Assembly (NCBI RefSeq): GCF_002042965.1
Contig: NZ_MZNT01000001.1
Coordinates: 434,001-498,000, forward strand
Origin: Paenibacillus sp. 32352
Lineage (GTDB): Bacteria; Bacillota; Bacilli; Paenibacillales; NBRC-103111
DNA: 64,000 nt
Reading direction: 5' to 3'
In this document: piece by piece, positions 1-10,100 of the stretch
Layout of the letters: every line of letters begins with the position of its first letter
Position numbering within the stretch: the first letter of the stretch is position 1
Notes under the pieces: generated by a model
What the model was told of the DNA's origin: nothing
Seen by the model: only the letters and a program-made list of their open reading frames with translations
Database searches by the model: none
Program-made: the position numbers and the translations under genes

Positions 1-988
1 TTAAGGTTGCCATTTGGAAGGCGGTCACCGGCTTCACGCCCTGCTGGATAGCATGTCTTACGATGAAATTCATGTGGCCTTCTTCTTTTAAAGAGCTGCA
101 AATCCGGTCGTCCGACACAAGAATCATCCGGCGGGAATCAATGCCAAGCTCGGTATGCGCCTTGATCGTAGCGGCCACATCATGCCATGCCGAGCCGCGG
201 CGCATCTTGGCGTACATGCCAAGTCTCACACGCTCGACAACGTCTTCCTTCGTGACGCTCTCGTGGCATCCCGATACTCCTGCAGCTGCATAAGCGGCAA
301 GCCGGGGGTCATTGGCAGGCCAGGTGTAATGGCCGTCCACGACCTTGCCCGCCCGGAGCGTCGCCTGAATTTCACCGATCATCTTCGGATCGCCGTAGAC
401 GACACCGGGGAAATTCATGACCTCTCCAAGAGCAATCATATCCGGGCCCCAGCTTAATGCCTCGGCTACCTCCTCCGGTCCGAACTCAGCTCCCGACGTT
501 TCGAACTCGGGGTTCGTCGAAGGGACGCAGGAGGCTACCTGCATATAAGCGGCCATCGGCGTTTGTCTTGCTTCGTCCAGCATAATGCGCAGTCCTGGCA
601 GACCAAGGACATTCGATATTTCGTGGGCATCGAAGAAGCCGCCTGTCGTTCCAAGCGGAAGGACGCCGTTCGCAAATTCCGTTACGGATAGCAGGCTGCT
701 CTCAATATGGCAGTGCCCGTCCAACAAGCCGGGAGCAATATATTTGCCCTCCCCCTCGATAACCTTCGTATCGGAGCCGATCATTCCCTCGACGAAAGGG
801 CCGACATAGGCAATGCGCGTTCCGACGACAGCTACGCAGGTATTCGGCAGAATTTCGCCGGACATTACATTAACCAGACTGCCGTTGCGGATGAACAGGG
901 TCGCCTTCTTTTCTCCACGGGCAAACGCAACCAGATCCGGGATGCAATCCGCCAATGGAGGCCTTGCAAATGCTGCAGCTTGATTCAT
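1..988 (-). CDS. ade: Adenine deaminase family amidohydrolase (3' end outside window)
   Basis: The reading frame runs off the left edge, leaving 329 N-terminal residues. An amidohydrolase metal motif (DGHCHIESS) sits near residue 75 and a later LVSDD segment matches the adenine deaminase family, which hydrolyses adenine to hypoxanthine and ammonia in purine salvage. The start at 988 (MNQAA) is preferred because GAGGTGG lies 8 bases upstream; an in-frame ATG at 994 is too close to it. YerA-type paralogues of Ade share these motifs, so true adenine specificity is not proven. It appears to be transcribed alone from a promoter near 1022-1051. Confidence 0.85.
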   Translation of the reverse strand, partial: MNQAAAFARPPLADCIPDLVAFARGEKKATLFIRNGSLVNVMSGEILPNTCVAVVGTRIAYVGPFVEGMIGSDTKVIEGEGKYIAPGLLDGHCHIESSLLSVTEFANGVLPLGTTGGFFDAHEISNVLGLPGLRIMLDEARQTPMAAYMQVASCVPSTNPEFETSGAEFGPEEVAEALSWGPDMIALGEVMNFPGVVYGDPKMIGEIQATLRAGKVVDGHYTWPANDPRLAAYAAAGVSGCHESVTKEDVVERVRLGMYAKMRRGSAWHDVAATIKAHTELGIDSRRMILVSDDRICSSLKEEGHMNFIVRHAIQQGVKPVTAFQMATL

Positions 989-1021
989 CTTCATATCCAC
1001 CTCATCCCTTATTTAGGTTCT

Positions 1022-1051
1022 ATTGTACACGTCCTCACAAATGGAACGCAA
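1022..1051 (-). promoter_or_regulatory. Candidate sigma-A promoter of the adenine deaminase gene
   Basis: On the minus strand, TTGCGT (1046-1051) and an extended -10, TGTACAAT (TACAAT at 1022-1027), are separated by 18 bases. They lie about 35 bases upstream of the chosen start. The -35 match is modest, so the call rests mostly on the -10. I saw no purine riboswitch fold in this short leader. Confidence 0.45.
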
Positions 1052-1103
1052 ACGATAGAGGCAGGAATTATAAGAAGATGAGGCAGACTGCCGGATCATT
1101 AGA

Positions 1104-1538
1104 CTAATAACTCTGTTCCCTGGAGAGCAGCGCTTGAGCGATGCCGATAAAGTATTCGGATTCTCGCCGGATATGGTTTAATACGGTAATAGCCGTCGGA
1201 TTTTTCCTCATGGCTGCACTTCCGCTGCCAAGCTGGTTAAGCAATTGAATGAATTGCTCGCTTTGATGAAGCGCAAACTGAACCAGCTCCATAATTTGCT
1301 TATACACCTCTCCGCTGACCTGGTGGCCCGTCCTTCCGACCAGCTCTATGTAGCGCACGAACCTCGCTTGGGTTTGTGCCAGCGCCTGCTCCCATTCCTG
1401 CAAGGCTTCAACGAACGGCTGCTCCAGGTCGGGAACCAGTGCCCGAATAACATCGGTATGCTCCGTCTCCTGCAGCTTCCAGAATTCTCCCTCGTCCAAA
1501 ATGCGCAGCGGCATTTTATCTCCATAATAATATTGCAC
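1104..1538 (-). CDS. DUF2935 family protein, single-repeat form
   Basis: A 144-residue, helix-rich, soluble protein resembling DUF2935 proteins of Bacillales (FWKLQETEHTDVIR near residue 17, then long helices). Family members are often about 270 residues with two such units; this one holds only one. The GTG start at 1538 is chosen because GGAGGG lies 6 bases upstream and the family usually begins QYYYG-MPLRILDEGEFW. The longer in-frame start at 1571 would place that ribosome binding site inside the gene. The function is unknown. It is divergent from the ctc gene. Confidence 0.7.
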   Translation of the reverse strand: MQYYYGDKMPLRILDEGEFWKLQETEHTDVIRALVPDLEQPFVEALQEWEQALAQTQARFVRYIELVGRTGHQVSGEVYKQIMELVQFALHQSEQFIQLLNQLGSGSAAMRKNPTAITVLNHIRRESEYFIGIAQALLSREQSY

Positions 1539-1928
1539 GGACAACCCTCCGTTCCTAATAGTCAGGTACAAAGTAGTCTATTAATAGAGGCGGACAGATA
1601 TGACTTGTCAACGGCAATTGGAGCTTATGCAGCTATGGAAAATACATCCTTTGTACTTATGCTCCCGGCAAAGCGTTCCAACTTTGAGGAAATGGACAAA
1701 AAGGGTGGAGCAGCCTTCAATGATTGGAGATTATCGTTCATTTTACGATAGGATCGCTGATTTTGCGGAACGAGCGTTCTGACTGCCGGAGCCAACAATG
1801 GTAAAATAATGAGGACAAGATCAAGCCAGGGAGAACACCTCCGGGATTTCCCCAATTCAATCATAAGGAAGTGACAGCTCAAATCTGGCTGAGGTGTTCG
1901 CCCTGACACCATAGGGGAGGACATATCG
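1539..1928. other. Divergent intergenic region between DUF2935 gene and ctc
   Basis: About 390 bases without a supported gene. It must hold the promoters of both divergent genes. A small hairpin (GGTGT...ACACC, about 1892-1909) sits just ahead of the ctc ribosome binding site and could be a leader structure. I could not identify a convincing sigma-B or sigma-A promoter by eye. Confidence 0.4.
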
Positions 1929-2510
1929 ATGAAATTACAACTGCAAGCGGAATTGCGTCAAACAACAACCAGATCTGCCATACGCAAGCTGCGTGAGGAA
2001 AAGAAAGTTCCTGGAGTCATATACGGGAAAATGACGGAGCCTGTCTCCATTGCATTGGATGAGAAGGCTTTGCTAAAGGCGCTTCATTATCCTAATGCGC
2101 TTATTGAGCTGGAGGCGCCTGGCCTTAACAAGCTGGCCGTCATACACTCTGTCGATCGTGATCCGATTCATCACCGCATTCTGGCGGTCGACCTGCATCA
2201 AATTCAATTGAATGAACGGGTTAAGGTTCATGTTCGTATTGAAACGATTCCGGACCCGGACGGTAAAATGATTCCTTATCAAATGTTTCTTCATGAAATT
2301 CATGTCGATTGCTTGCCCGGCCAAATACCGGAGGCCATTGCCCTTGATTTGACGCCGATACGGGAAGGTAAGGCGATCTTCGTCAAGGATTTGGACATTC
2401 CGGAAGGGGTTCATGTGCTGACCCGTGCCGATGAAGTCATTGCCGCGCCGTTCCATACGATCTCCGAAGCGGAGCCTGCAGCAGAGACCGCAGCGGAAGC
2501 GGCGGAATAA
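1929..2510 (+). CDS. ctc: Ribosomal protein bL25 / general stress protein Ctc
   Basis: 193 residues with the bL25 N-terminal fold (KLQLQAELRQTTTRSAIRKLR and PGVIYGK) followed by the CTC-type C-terminal beta domain (EGKAIFVKDLDIPEGV). It binds 5S rRNA in the large ribosomal subunit, and the long form is the stress-induced Ctc of Bacillales. The tail after residue 180 is Ala/Glu-rich (EPAAETAAEAAE), as in many homologues. GGGGAGG lies 8 bases before the ATG. A strong hairpin terminator follows directly, so it looks monocistronic. Confidence 0.93.
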   Translation: MKLQLQAELRQTTTRSAIRKLREEKKVPGVIYGKMTEPVSIALDEKALLKALHYPNALIELEAPGLNKLAVIHSVDRDPIHHRILAVDLHQIQLNERVKVHVRIETIPDPDGKMIPYQMFLHEIHVDCLPGQIPEAIALDLTPIREGKAIFVKDLDIPEGVHVLTRADEVIAAPFHTISEAEPAAETAAEAAE

Positions 2511-2531
2511 TCCAACCTTCCAGCCAAATAA

Positions 2532-2569
2532 AAACCCGCTGTCCCTGATAGGACGCGGGTTTGTTTTTA
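2532..2569 (+). terminator. Rho-independent terminator of ctc
   Basis: AAACCCGC (2532-2539) pairs with GCGGGTTT (2555-2562), extended by an inner GTCC/GGAC pair, and is followed by GTTTTT. It lies 21 bases after the ctc stop and also between ctc and the convergent YjcZ gene. Confidence 0.85.
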
Positions 2570-2573
2570 AATA

Positions 2574-2699
2574 TTAGTACAAGCAGCCGCGAGTAACGAT
2601 AACCAACAAAATGAACAGAACCAGAATAACGCCAACGCTTGTAAATACGCCGCCTACGCCGCCTACGCCACAGCCTGCTCCACCTACGAGTCCACCCAT
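2574..2699 (-). CDS. YjcZ-family sporulation peptide (copy 1)
   Basis: A 41-residue peptide with a Gly-rich N-terminus (MGGLVGGAGCGVGG) followed by one hydrophobic helix (FTSVGVILVLFILLVIVTRG) ending in CLY. This matches the YjcZ family of tiny sporulation-associated membrane peptides. AAGGGAG lies 9 bases upstream of the ATG. A near-identical copy is at 18265-18357; the shared core from FTSVG to TRG is the same in both, while this copy carries extra Gly-Val repeats and a cysteine. It is too short for ordinary ORF calling. Confidence 0.85.
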   Translation of the reverse strand: MGGLVGGAGCGVGGVGGVFTSVGVILVLFILLVIVTRGCLY

Positions 2700-2907
2700 G
2701 TTTCAAATCTCCCTTCATGCTATTTTTGAAGTGAGCCTTAATTGATAGCCCCGAAATTAAGTTATGCTTGGAACCCCCTTGGCGTATGGACGTTTGACCC
2801 TGTAGGTTAAATATCGTTGAGGTTATTTTGTCATGCCGATTTTACATGCGAATAGATGGCGTATATTTGACAAATCCTTATAAGGAAACTTATAGGAGGT
2901 GAACGTC

Positions 2908-3219
<312 letters not shown>

Positions 3220-3470
3220 AGATCTTTTTCAAGTTCATGCATAATGGCCTCCAATTGGGGCATGCTATGGTTGACGGTGAAAAGAGAGGTGTGGTTCCGT
3301 TGAACGATCAACGAGAAATGCCGGGGAAGCTGTTAGAATCTAAATAGAAGCGAGGGGATGTGCCGCAGAGACGTTATTGTAGTACCCCATACTGCATTAG
3401 TGTTAAAGTGGTAGACCTAAGGTTCAAAAGAGGTTCAAGACATTAGTACCAAAAATCAATTCACCGTTAG

Positions 3471-3497
3471 AAGGGCCCGCGAGGGTCCTTTTCTTTT
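3471..3497 (+). terminator. Rho-independent terminator
   Basis: AAGGGCCC (3471-3478), loop GCGA, and GGGTCCTT (3483-3490) form an 8-bp stem with one G-U pair, followed by TTCTTTT. It probably ends the transcript of the Gln-rich gene, which stops 250 bases upstream, leaving an unusually long 3' untranslated region. Confidence 0.7.
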
Positions 3498-3643
3498 CAT
3501 GTAAAAATGAAAGCGCTGTTATTTTCCCTTCATTTGTCCATATGAAGATGGGATTTATCCATAGTTTTGTTCACAGGCAGGAGTAAAATAGAAATTATGG
3601 ATAGCATGTTTTACCTTTAAGGAGGGAGAGCCATGAGGCGCGA

Positions 3644-3739
3644 ATGACGGACAAGCCTGATATAATTATTGATTTACAGTGCATACCACCAAAGAACCGC
3701 ACGGCTTCATTGCCGCGAATCCGATCATTATTCTTTTAA
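3644..3739 (+). CDS. Candidate 31-residue peptide coupled to a 4-codon leader
   Basis: A near-perfect ribosome binding site (AAGGAGGGAG, 3619-3628) precedes ATG AGG CGC GAA TGA at 3633-3647. The stop of this four-codon ORF overlaps, as ATGA, the ATG at 3644 of a 31-codon ORF (MTDKPDIIIDLQC...). A terminator follows at 3774-3801, so the segment has the layout of a small transcription unit. I do not recognise the peptide. It could equally be a decayed gene start with no product. The evidence is only the ribosome binding site, the overlap and the terminator. Confidence 0.3.
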   Translation: MTDKPDIIIDLQCIPPKNRTASLPRIRSLFF

Positions 3740-3773
3740 CGACATCCACAAGCCGGCCCGTCTGATGTCTTCT

Positions 3774-3801
3774 GACAGCCCCGAAATTTATGGCTGTTTT
3801 T
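3774..3801 (+). terminator. Rho-independent terminator
   Basis: GACAGCC (3774-3780) and GGCTGTT (3792-3798) form a 7-bp stem with an 11-base AT-rich loop and a T tract. It ends whatever small transcript begins near 3600. Confidence 0.6.
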
Positions 3802-3994
3802 CTGCTTGCATCCCCTTGAATTGTATAATCTGGAGTTCAATCACTAAGCGGTCAACCCTGTCTCTCTACTCCTTTTATCCACTGACAGAGCAGATGCTTT
3901 GTCCATAATCCCGTTCAAGATATTCTGTCGTTCCATTATGAAGTTAAGAAATTTACGCTAGGCTTTACCGATTTCGTAAAGGAGGCTTTTGAAG

Positions 3995-4141
3995 ATGCTT
4001 AGGCAGCATGCCGCTAACAGAGTATTAACCTTAATATTGATTGTTGCTCTCGTCATTTCCCTTTTTCCGGCACCCTTTATCCCTGTATCCACAGTTCACG
4101 CGGCGGAGGGGACAGCTTGGGGTTATTGGATGTGCAGGTGA
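3995..4141 (+). pseudogene. Out-of-frame signal-peptide segment of the SLH protein
   Basis: The ATG at 3995 stands behind TAAAGGAGG with ideal spacing. It encodes a textbook signal peptide: a charged start (MLRQHAANR), a hydrophobic core (VLTLILIVALVISLFPAPF) and an AHA-like end (VSTVHAAEGTAW). The frame closes at 4141. From TGG (4118) the neighbouring frame continues as GLLDVQVNKPVDV, the start of the giant ORF. One extra G in the GGGG run at 4119-4122 would join the two as EGTAWGLLDVQ. I read this as one gene broken by a one-base deletion, a phase-variable tract or a sequencing error. Confidence 0.8.
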
Positions 4142-7100
4142 ATAAACCTGTTGATGTTAACGTTAATCTGAACATGGCAACTATCGATATCTCATTGCCC
4201 TACGGCACCTTGTCCCAAATGCTGAATATAACGATCAACCCGGGAGCAAGCGCGGCGCTTTATAGAGCCGACGGAACAACGGCTATCGCTTTTACCTCCA
4301 ACAAAAACGATGCCAAGCTGGACCAATTGTCCGCAAGCGGGCCAACGAATTTTTATTTGGTCCTTACGGATAAAAATGATAGCAGCAACAGCAAAACATA
4401 CACCATCACGGTAACGGTGGATAGCAATATTCCAGCCATCGCCGGGCCTATGGGACCTAACGACAAGTATTTACCTCTTAACATCCATAGGGGAGAAAAT
4501 GCCTGGGATGTGCTGGGTGCATCGAAAATCGGCAACGGCAGTACGACCGGTTCCATAGAGGGTCCAGGCGCCGCCTCCTCTTACAGCGGGAAAAACTGGA
4601 ATGAGTCCTTCTACGATCGTTCCGGCGAGTATCCGGCGGCTTCGACAGTAGATGAATCCTGGATCGGAGATAATATGTATTTGCAGACCATTGGCAAAAA
4701 TGATGCGAATGCGCTTGCAAAGTATGGCATTGCTAATATACCGGGGACCGAGAAGCTCAACTCCGATATTTTGCGTTATCACGAATTTTTACCTTTTAAA
4801 ACCCCGGAGGGTGTGAGCCGGGATGATGGAGATCGCGGAGCCGTAGGCAGCGACCGCCAGAGGCTGGAGATTAAGAGCAATACTGCGGCATCCAATATCG
4901 ATGCTAACAGCGTAGGCGGGGACATTATGACCCACCACTGGAGACTGATGCTTCCATCGGAAACGTTAAGGTTCCAGCAGGACGTCACGAATTATAAAGC
5001 CGGCGATTTTATTAATCCGCATCGCTTCTGGCATATCTTTCAATTGAAAGCGATCTCAGGCGATGAAGCCGGCCAGCCGATCACGACCCTTACGCTTGTT
5101 TCAAGCGGCGGCAAGGGACAGCTGGAATTCCGCAACAATCCGGACGGTACGGCTGCAGACAGAATCAAACCATTGTTCACCATTCCTTTTGACAAGGTGG
5201 TTGACCGCTGGCTTGATTTTGAGGTGACGATTTTATCTGCGGACAAAGGCTACGTTTATGGCAAACTGGTGGATCTGGAAACCAACGAAGTGCTGTTCGA
5301 AGGCGGGATGACAGCCGAAACGCTGCGCCGCCCTGAAGAGAAGAATCCGGCTACAGGCAGACTCGAAAGAGGGGACCAGCCCATGGTAGCGGGACAGCAA
5401 AACCGTTCCAAATGGGGGCTGTACCGCGGGATGTACAATGGTGCGGGAGATGCGGCGTACGCTGATGAATTCCAGGCGGCTACGATGTATTTGGCTGACG
5501 TGCATTTGATCAAACGGGACAGTAACAGCTATGTTTTCCCTGACGGATGGGACCCTAAGGCGCAGCCTAAGGAGATTGTAGCTTGGGCGAGACCTGCGGC
5601 TATTACAACCACCGTAGGAACGGCCTTCAATAGCTTAGGCTTGCCTTCCCAGCTTGATGTTACCTTAAGCACAGGGAAGGTTGAGAAGGTGAATGTCACC
5701 TGGAGCCCGGCCGGTTATGATCCTAATGCAATGGGCAGCTATAAAATTACGGGCCAATTTGACGGGACGGGGATCACGAACCCCAAAGACATTCAGCCTT
5801 ATGCTGAGGTTAATGTTAATACGGGCTATAAGAACTGGGCGATGACGCCTGGTGCGGAACTCAAGGTCGTCAGCCAGAGCAGCGGCACCAAGAACAACTT
5901 TATTGACGACAAATCAGATACCTCCTGGCAAGCCCATAGCTCCTTGGGAGCTTCAGCGGCAGAAACCTATCAATATTGGGCGGCTGTCAAGCTGGAAAAG
6001 AAAATCGATATCAGCAAAATCCAAATCGAATGGGGCAGCAATAGCAGCCTGCTGAAAAATTACCAGGTCTATTATACCAATGATGCTGCTGCTTATACGG
6101 AGCTTGTGGAGGGCGGCACCCTCTCGGCATCCTCGAGCGCAACGAGAAAACCGCTTGAAACGGCACATGGGGGCTCCTGGATTCCCATCTCTGAATTAGG
6201 GCAAAGTACACCCCCTTCACCTGGTAATAATCAAAAAATAGATCAAACTTTGACGGCACCGGTTGGGGCTCAATATGTACTGCTTGTATCCGACGTCACT
6301 CTAAAAGCAGGAGCCGGAGGAATCAAAAGCAATGAATTCCGGGTATTCGGAGAACCTTCTGCAGCGTCCGACAGCTCCTTGGCCATTAGCAAGCAAAAGC
6401 TGAACCTTGCCATCGGCAAACAAGAGACACTTAGGACCGTAGTTCTGCCTGAAAGTACACCAGATAAGTCGATCACATGGCTGTCCAATAATACGGCGGC
6501 AGCATCGGTAGATGCAAACGGCGTCGTAACCGGGATAAGTGAAGGTACAGCGCTGATTACTGCAAGTAAGGGGAACCTGAGGCAAACCAGCACCGTGACG
6601 GTCATGAATGCCGCAGATATTCCGACAGCAACGGGCTCATTGAACCTGCTGGACAAGACACGCTTTACCCCGCAAGCAGGGGTGAATCTTAAAGTAAGCT
6701 CGGAAGCGCCGGAGCATCCGGGAGCGGACGCTTTGAAGGCGGATGGCAGCGGCTACTGGCGTAATTCAAGCTCTAAAGTGTATAAGAGCGATTACTCGCC
6801 TTCCTCCTTGGCTTTGACGCTGGACCTGGGCGCTCCCAAAACGATTGATAAATTGTACCTGGAAATACCGAACAGCATCCCCAACATCCAAAGCAATGCG
6901 ACCAGGTTTGAGGTGTACTACTCCAATGATCCTGCATCCTGGGAAAGTGCGCCGACGGCTTCAGATACGGCCAACAATTACGACTGGCAGGCCAACGGCT
7001 GGACATTGGCCGGCGGTACGGAGACTGAAGGGCTGTGGTCTTACGTAACGTATGGCGGGCAGCAATGGGGCTATGATACGAAGACATTCCTGTATCCGTT

Positions 7101-10100
7101 CACAGCCCGGTATGTCATGGTCAACACGATTCTGGCCGGGTCCCGCAGCAAGTCTACGGATCAAGACTCGATGATGGGGCTGTCCGCCCTGGCTATTTAC
7201 GGCAAAGACCCTATTGCCAATGCAACGGCTCTAGTGCCTGCCAAGGATACTTACAGCACCTGGGATCAAGCTGCTGCAGTCTCAACGACGATAAGTCTTG
7301 CCGGCGGACAGGCGCTGACGGGGATTACGAAGGGCGGAACGGCGCTTGTCAAAGGTACGGATTATACGCTATCCGGAAATACGGTTACGTTTACCGCTCC
7401 TTATCTTGCGAAGCTGCCTCTCGGCACAAATGAATTTACATTTGCTTTCAATACCGGCTCCCCATCCATTTTCGCACTTGATGTGACGGCCCGCGGGTAT
7501 GGTGAAAATGCCAATACAATCAAGATGAATGCCATCGAAGGCGTGTCTCCATACAATGTATTGGGAGGGACAATGGGTACTGATGAACCGGTAGAAGGCG
7601 TGACCAAGAGAATCAGGGACGCTTACCATCATTATTACGGCGATCTGCCCCGGGCAACCGCAGCAGACGACCATATTACAAGCGTTTGGGACGATACGCT
7701 GAAGAAGAATGTATTCAAGCTTTTTGAATATGGCAGAGGGGCAAATAACGAATTCGCCGATAAGGTCCGGGATGGTGAATACGGCCATAAAGGTGTGTTT
7801 GACCCAAGCGTAGGCTACGTTGTTTACGGCGCGGCGATCAACGACAGGCAGCGAGTTGAAATTCGGCCAAGCGAAGATTCGACTCATGATTTTACGGCCT
7901 ATGAGGGTGATATCGTTTCCTACAGCTGGCTCTGGAATATACCGGACGGCAATCAGTGGAATCAGTCCGGCTTCCGGCATATTTTCCAGCTGAAGGCTAC
8001 GAATGCACAAGCGACCAATACATTGCCGGGAGGTAACACCAGCGATGAGAACGGTGCTTATATTCTGGCTATGTCGATCTCCGGCACCTCAAAGAGAAAC
8101 CTTGTGGTGAATCATAACCGGTACGACGGCGATAAGAACCTTCTGACCATTCCGTTAAGTGAGCTTGACGGTCACTGGATTAAGGTGGAGCTAAATGCGC
8201 TGATATCGGATACCGGATGGCTCACCATTAAGATCACGGACACGGTAACCGGCAAAGTGTATACTTATGACAGTCCAGATGTGTATCAAGTGTTCTCCAA
8301 TCAAGGTGCGAGCGACGGCGTGAAGGATTTGTGGAGAAGACCGCAAAGAGGCAGCAGCTTTGAGACCGAATATCCGGCTGTGTTTGATCAATATTTGCGT
8401 CCGAAGTGGGGGATTTACCGAAGCTCCAATGGAGGCAATAACTCAGCTTTTGACGTTCAGCTTCAAGTGGCTGATATTACTATAAGCAAGGTGGCGTCCG
8501 GGATTTCGTCCGTTAACCTTGCGCTGAATAAAAAAGCATACAATGTGGGCCCGGTCACCGGCAATACGATTCAGAAGCAATCTGCTGCGGCCAATGAGTA
8601 CGGGAATGCCAATAAACTGACTAACGGCGTGCTGCAGGACCCAACGAAATGGAATGTAACCAACGTGACAAGCCTTGATCAGATCGGGAACTATTCGTGG
8701 CTCGGTACGGATGGGGACAAAAAAGGCAGCTTCGTTATAGATCTAGGCCTGGCTATGGATTTCAGCCAAATCCGTTTGTTTGCCAAGTCGACCCGGTTAA
8801 AAGGTGCAACGGTTTATGTATCCGATGATACATCGAATCATGCTTCAGCCGCCGAGTTTGACTCCATGACCTTTAAGCAAGTGGATAAAAAGACGGCTCA
8901 GGGGTATACGTATGCTAGTGGCAATACTAGCGGCGGTACGGATACGGACGATAGCTCGTACCCGATCGACCTGGGCAAGACTTATCATTCCAGGTATATC
9001 AAAGTGACGGTAGAGAACGCATCGGGCGGCAATGCAGGAGCCGATCTTACAGGACCTCCGCGCCTGACGCAGGTTCAAGTGTTTAATGCCCCAACGCCTC
9101 CGCAAAACCTAATGCTGGATCCTACAGCTAAAGTTTTGAAGTGGGATGCAAATCCGTTAAGTGAAGGTTATGCCGTCTATGATGGCACCAAGGTACTTGC
9201 TGATATGCCGAAAGACGCAGCAAGCTATACTTTACCGGCTGCCTTAACAGATATGTCCAAAATTGCAGTGAGATCCATGGGAACAGACCCGTATTCCCGT
9301 AAATTTATGATTTCAGCACCTGCTTTCCCGACAGATTCGCAAGTGCTTCCAGTGGTCATAGGGATTAATCCCGAAAACGTGACGACCAAAGCGGGAACAG
9401 CACCGGTAATGCCAACGGTGGTTACTGCGGTGTACAGCGATAACACGACCCGTCAGCTAGGAGTAACGTGGGATCCTATCGATCCAACGAAGTACGCGTC
9501 TGCTGGCAGCTTCACCGTAGAGGGTACGGTAACCAGTACAACGTATAAAGCGTTGGCGAATGTTACAGTAACTCAGCCGGTATGGCCGGCTAATTCCAGC
9601 CTCACTGTTTCCGTTGTGACACCAAGAACGGCAACATTAAAATGGACGGCAGCCGAAGCGGGCAGAGGAATAAGCGGGTATAAAGTATATAACGTTATAG
9701 GGTCGACCTACACCGAGGTTGCGTCGTTAGGCAATGTTCTGAGCTATGATTTGATAGGCTTGTTGCCAAACACCAGCTATACTTATGCAATCCAGGCAGT
9801 GGATTCGGATGGAACCCGAAGCGTTTACGGCCCTACGGTTACATTTAGAACCGTTCCACCCAGCTCGGGACCGCGTCCTGGCGGCGGTTCGTCAGGTGGT
9901 TCGTCATCCGGTTCCGGCGGTACTGCTGAGCCATCGGATTCTGGCAGCCATGCAGGCACTATCGACCTTTCCAAAGATGCGAAAGTGACCAAAGAAACAA
10001 CGGCAGATGGCAAGCCGGTAACGAAAGTGACCGTTGACGCCGACAAGCTGGAAAAAGCCTTATCCAACGCGCTTGTTACGATCGATGTGAAGGACAGCGA

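Larger units (their letters stand above)
3220..3994. other. 775-base region with two terminators and micro-ORFs only
   Basis: No gene of normal size is supported. A first hairpin terminator lies at 3471-3497, and a second at 3774-3801 follows a pair of tiny ORFs (3633-3647 and 3644-3739). Between 3390 and 3440 the sequence holds a short direct repeat (GGTTCAA twice). The longer ORF at 3669-3908 has no ribosome binding site and crosses the second terminator, so I did not call it. Confidence 0.4.

Noticed and set aside
3669..3908. 79-codon plus-strand ORF
   Set aside because: No ribosome binding site, crosses a terminator hairpin and has no recognisable features.
7369..8010. 213-codon minus-strand ORF inside the SLH protein gene
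   Set aside because: Antisense to the second lyase-like unit; no ribosome binding site or domain.
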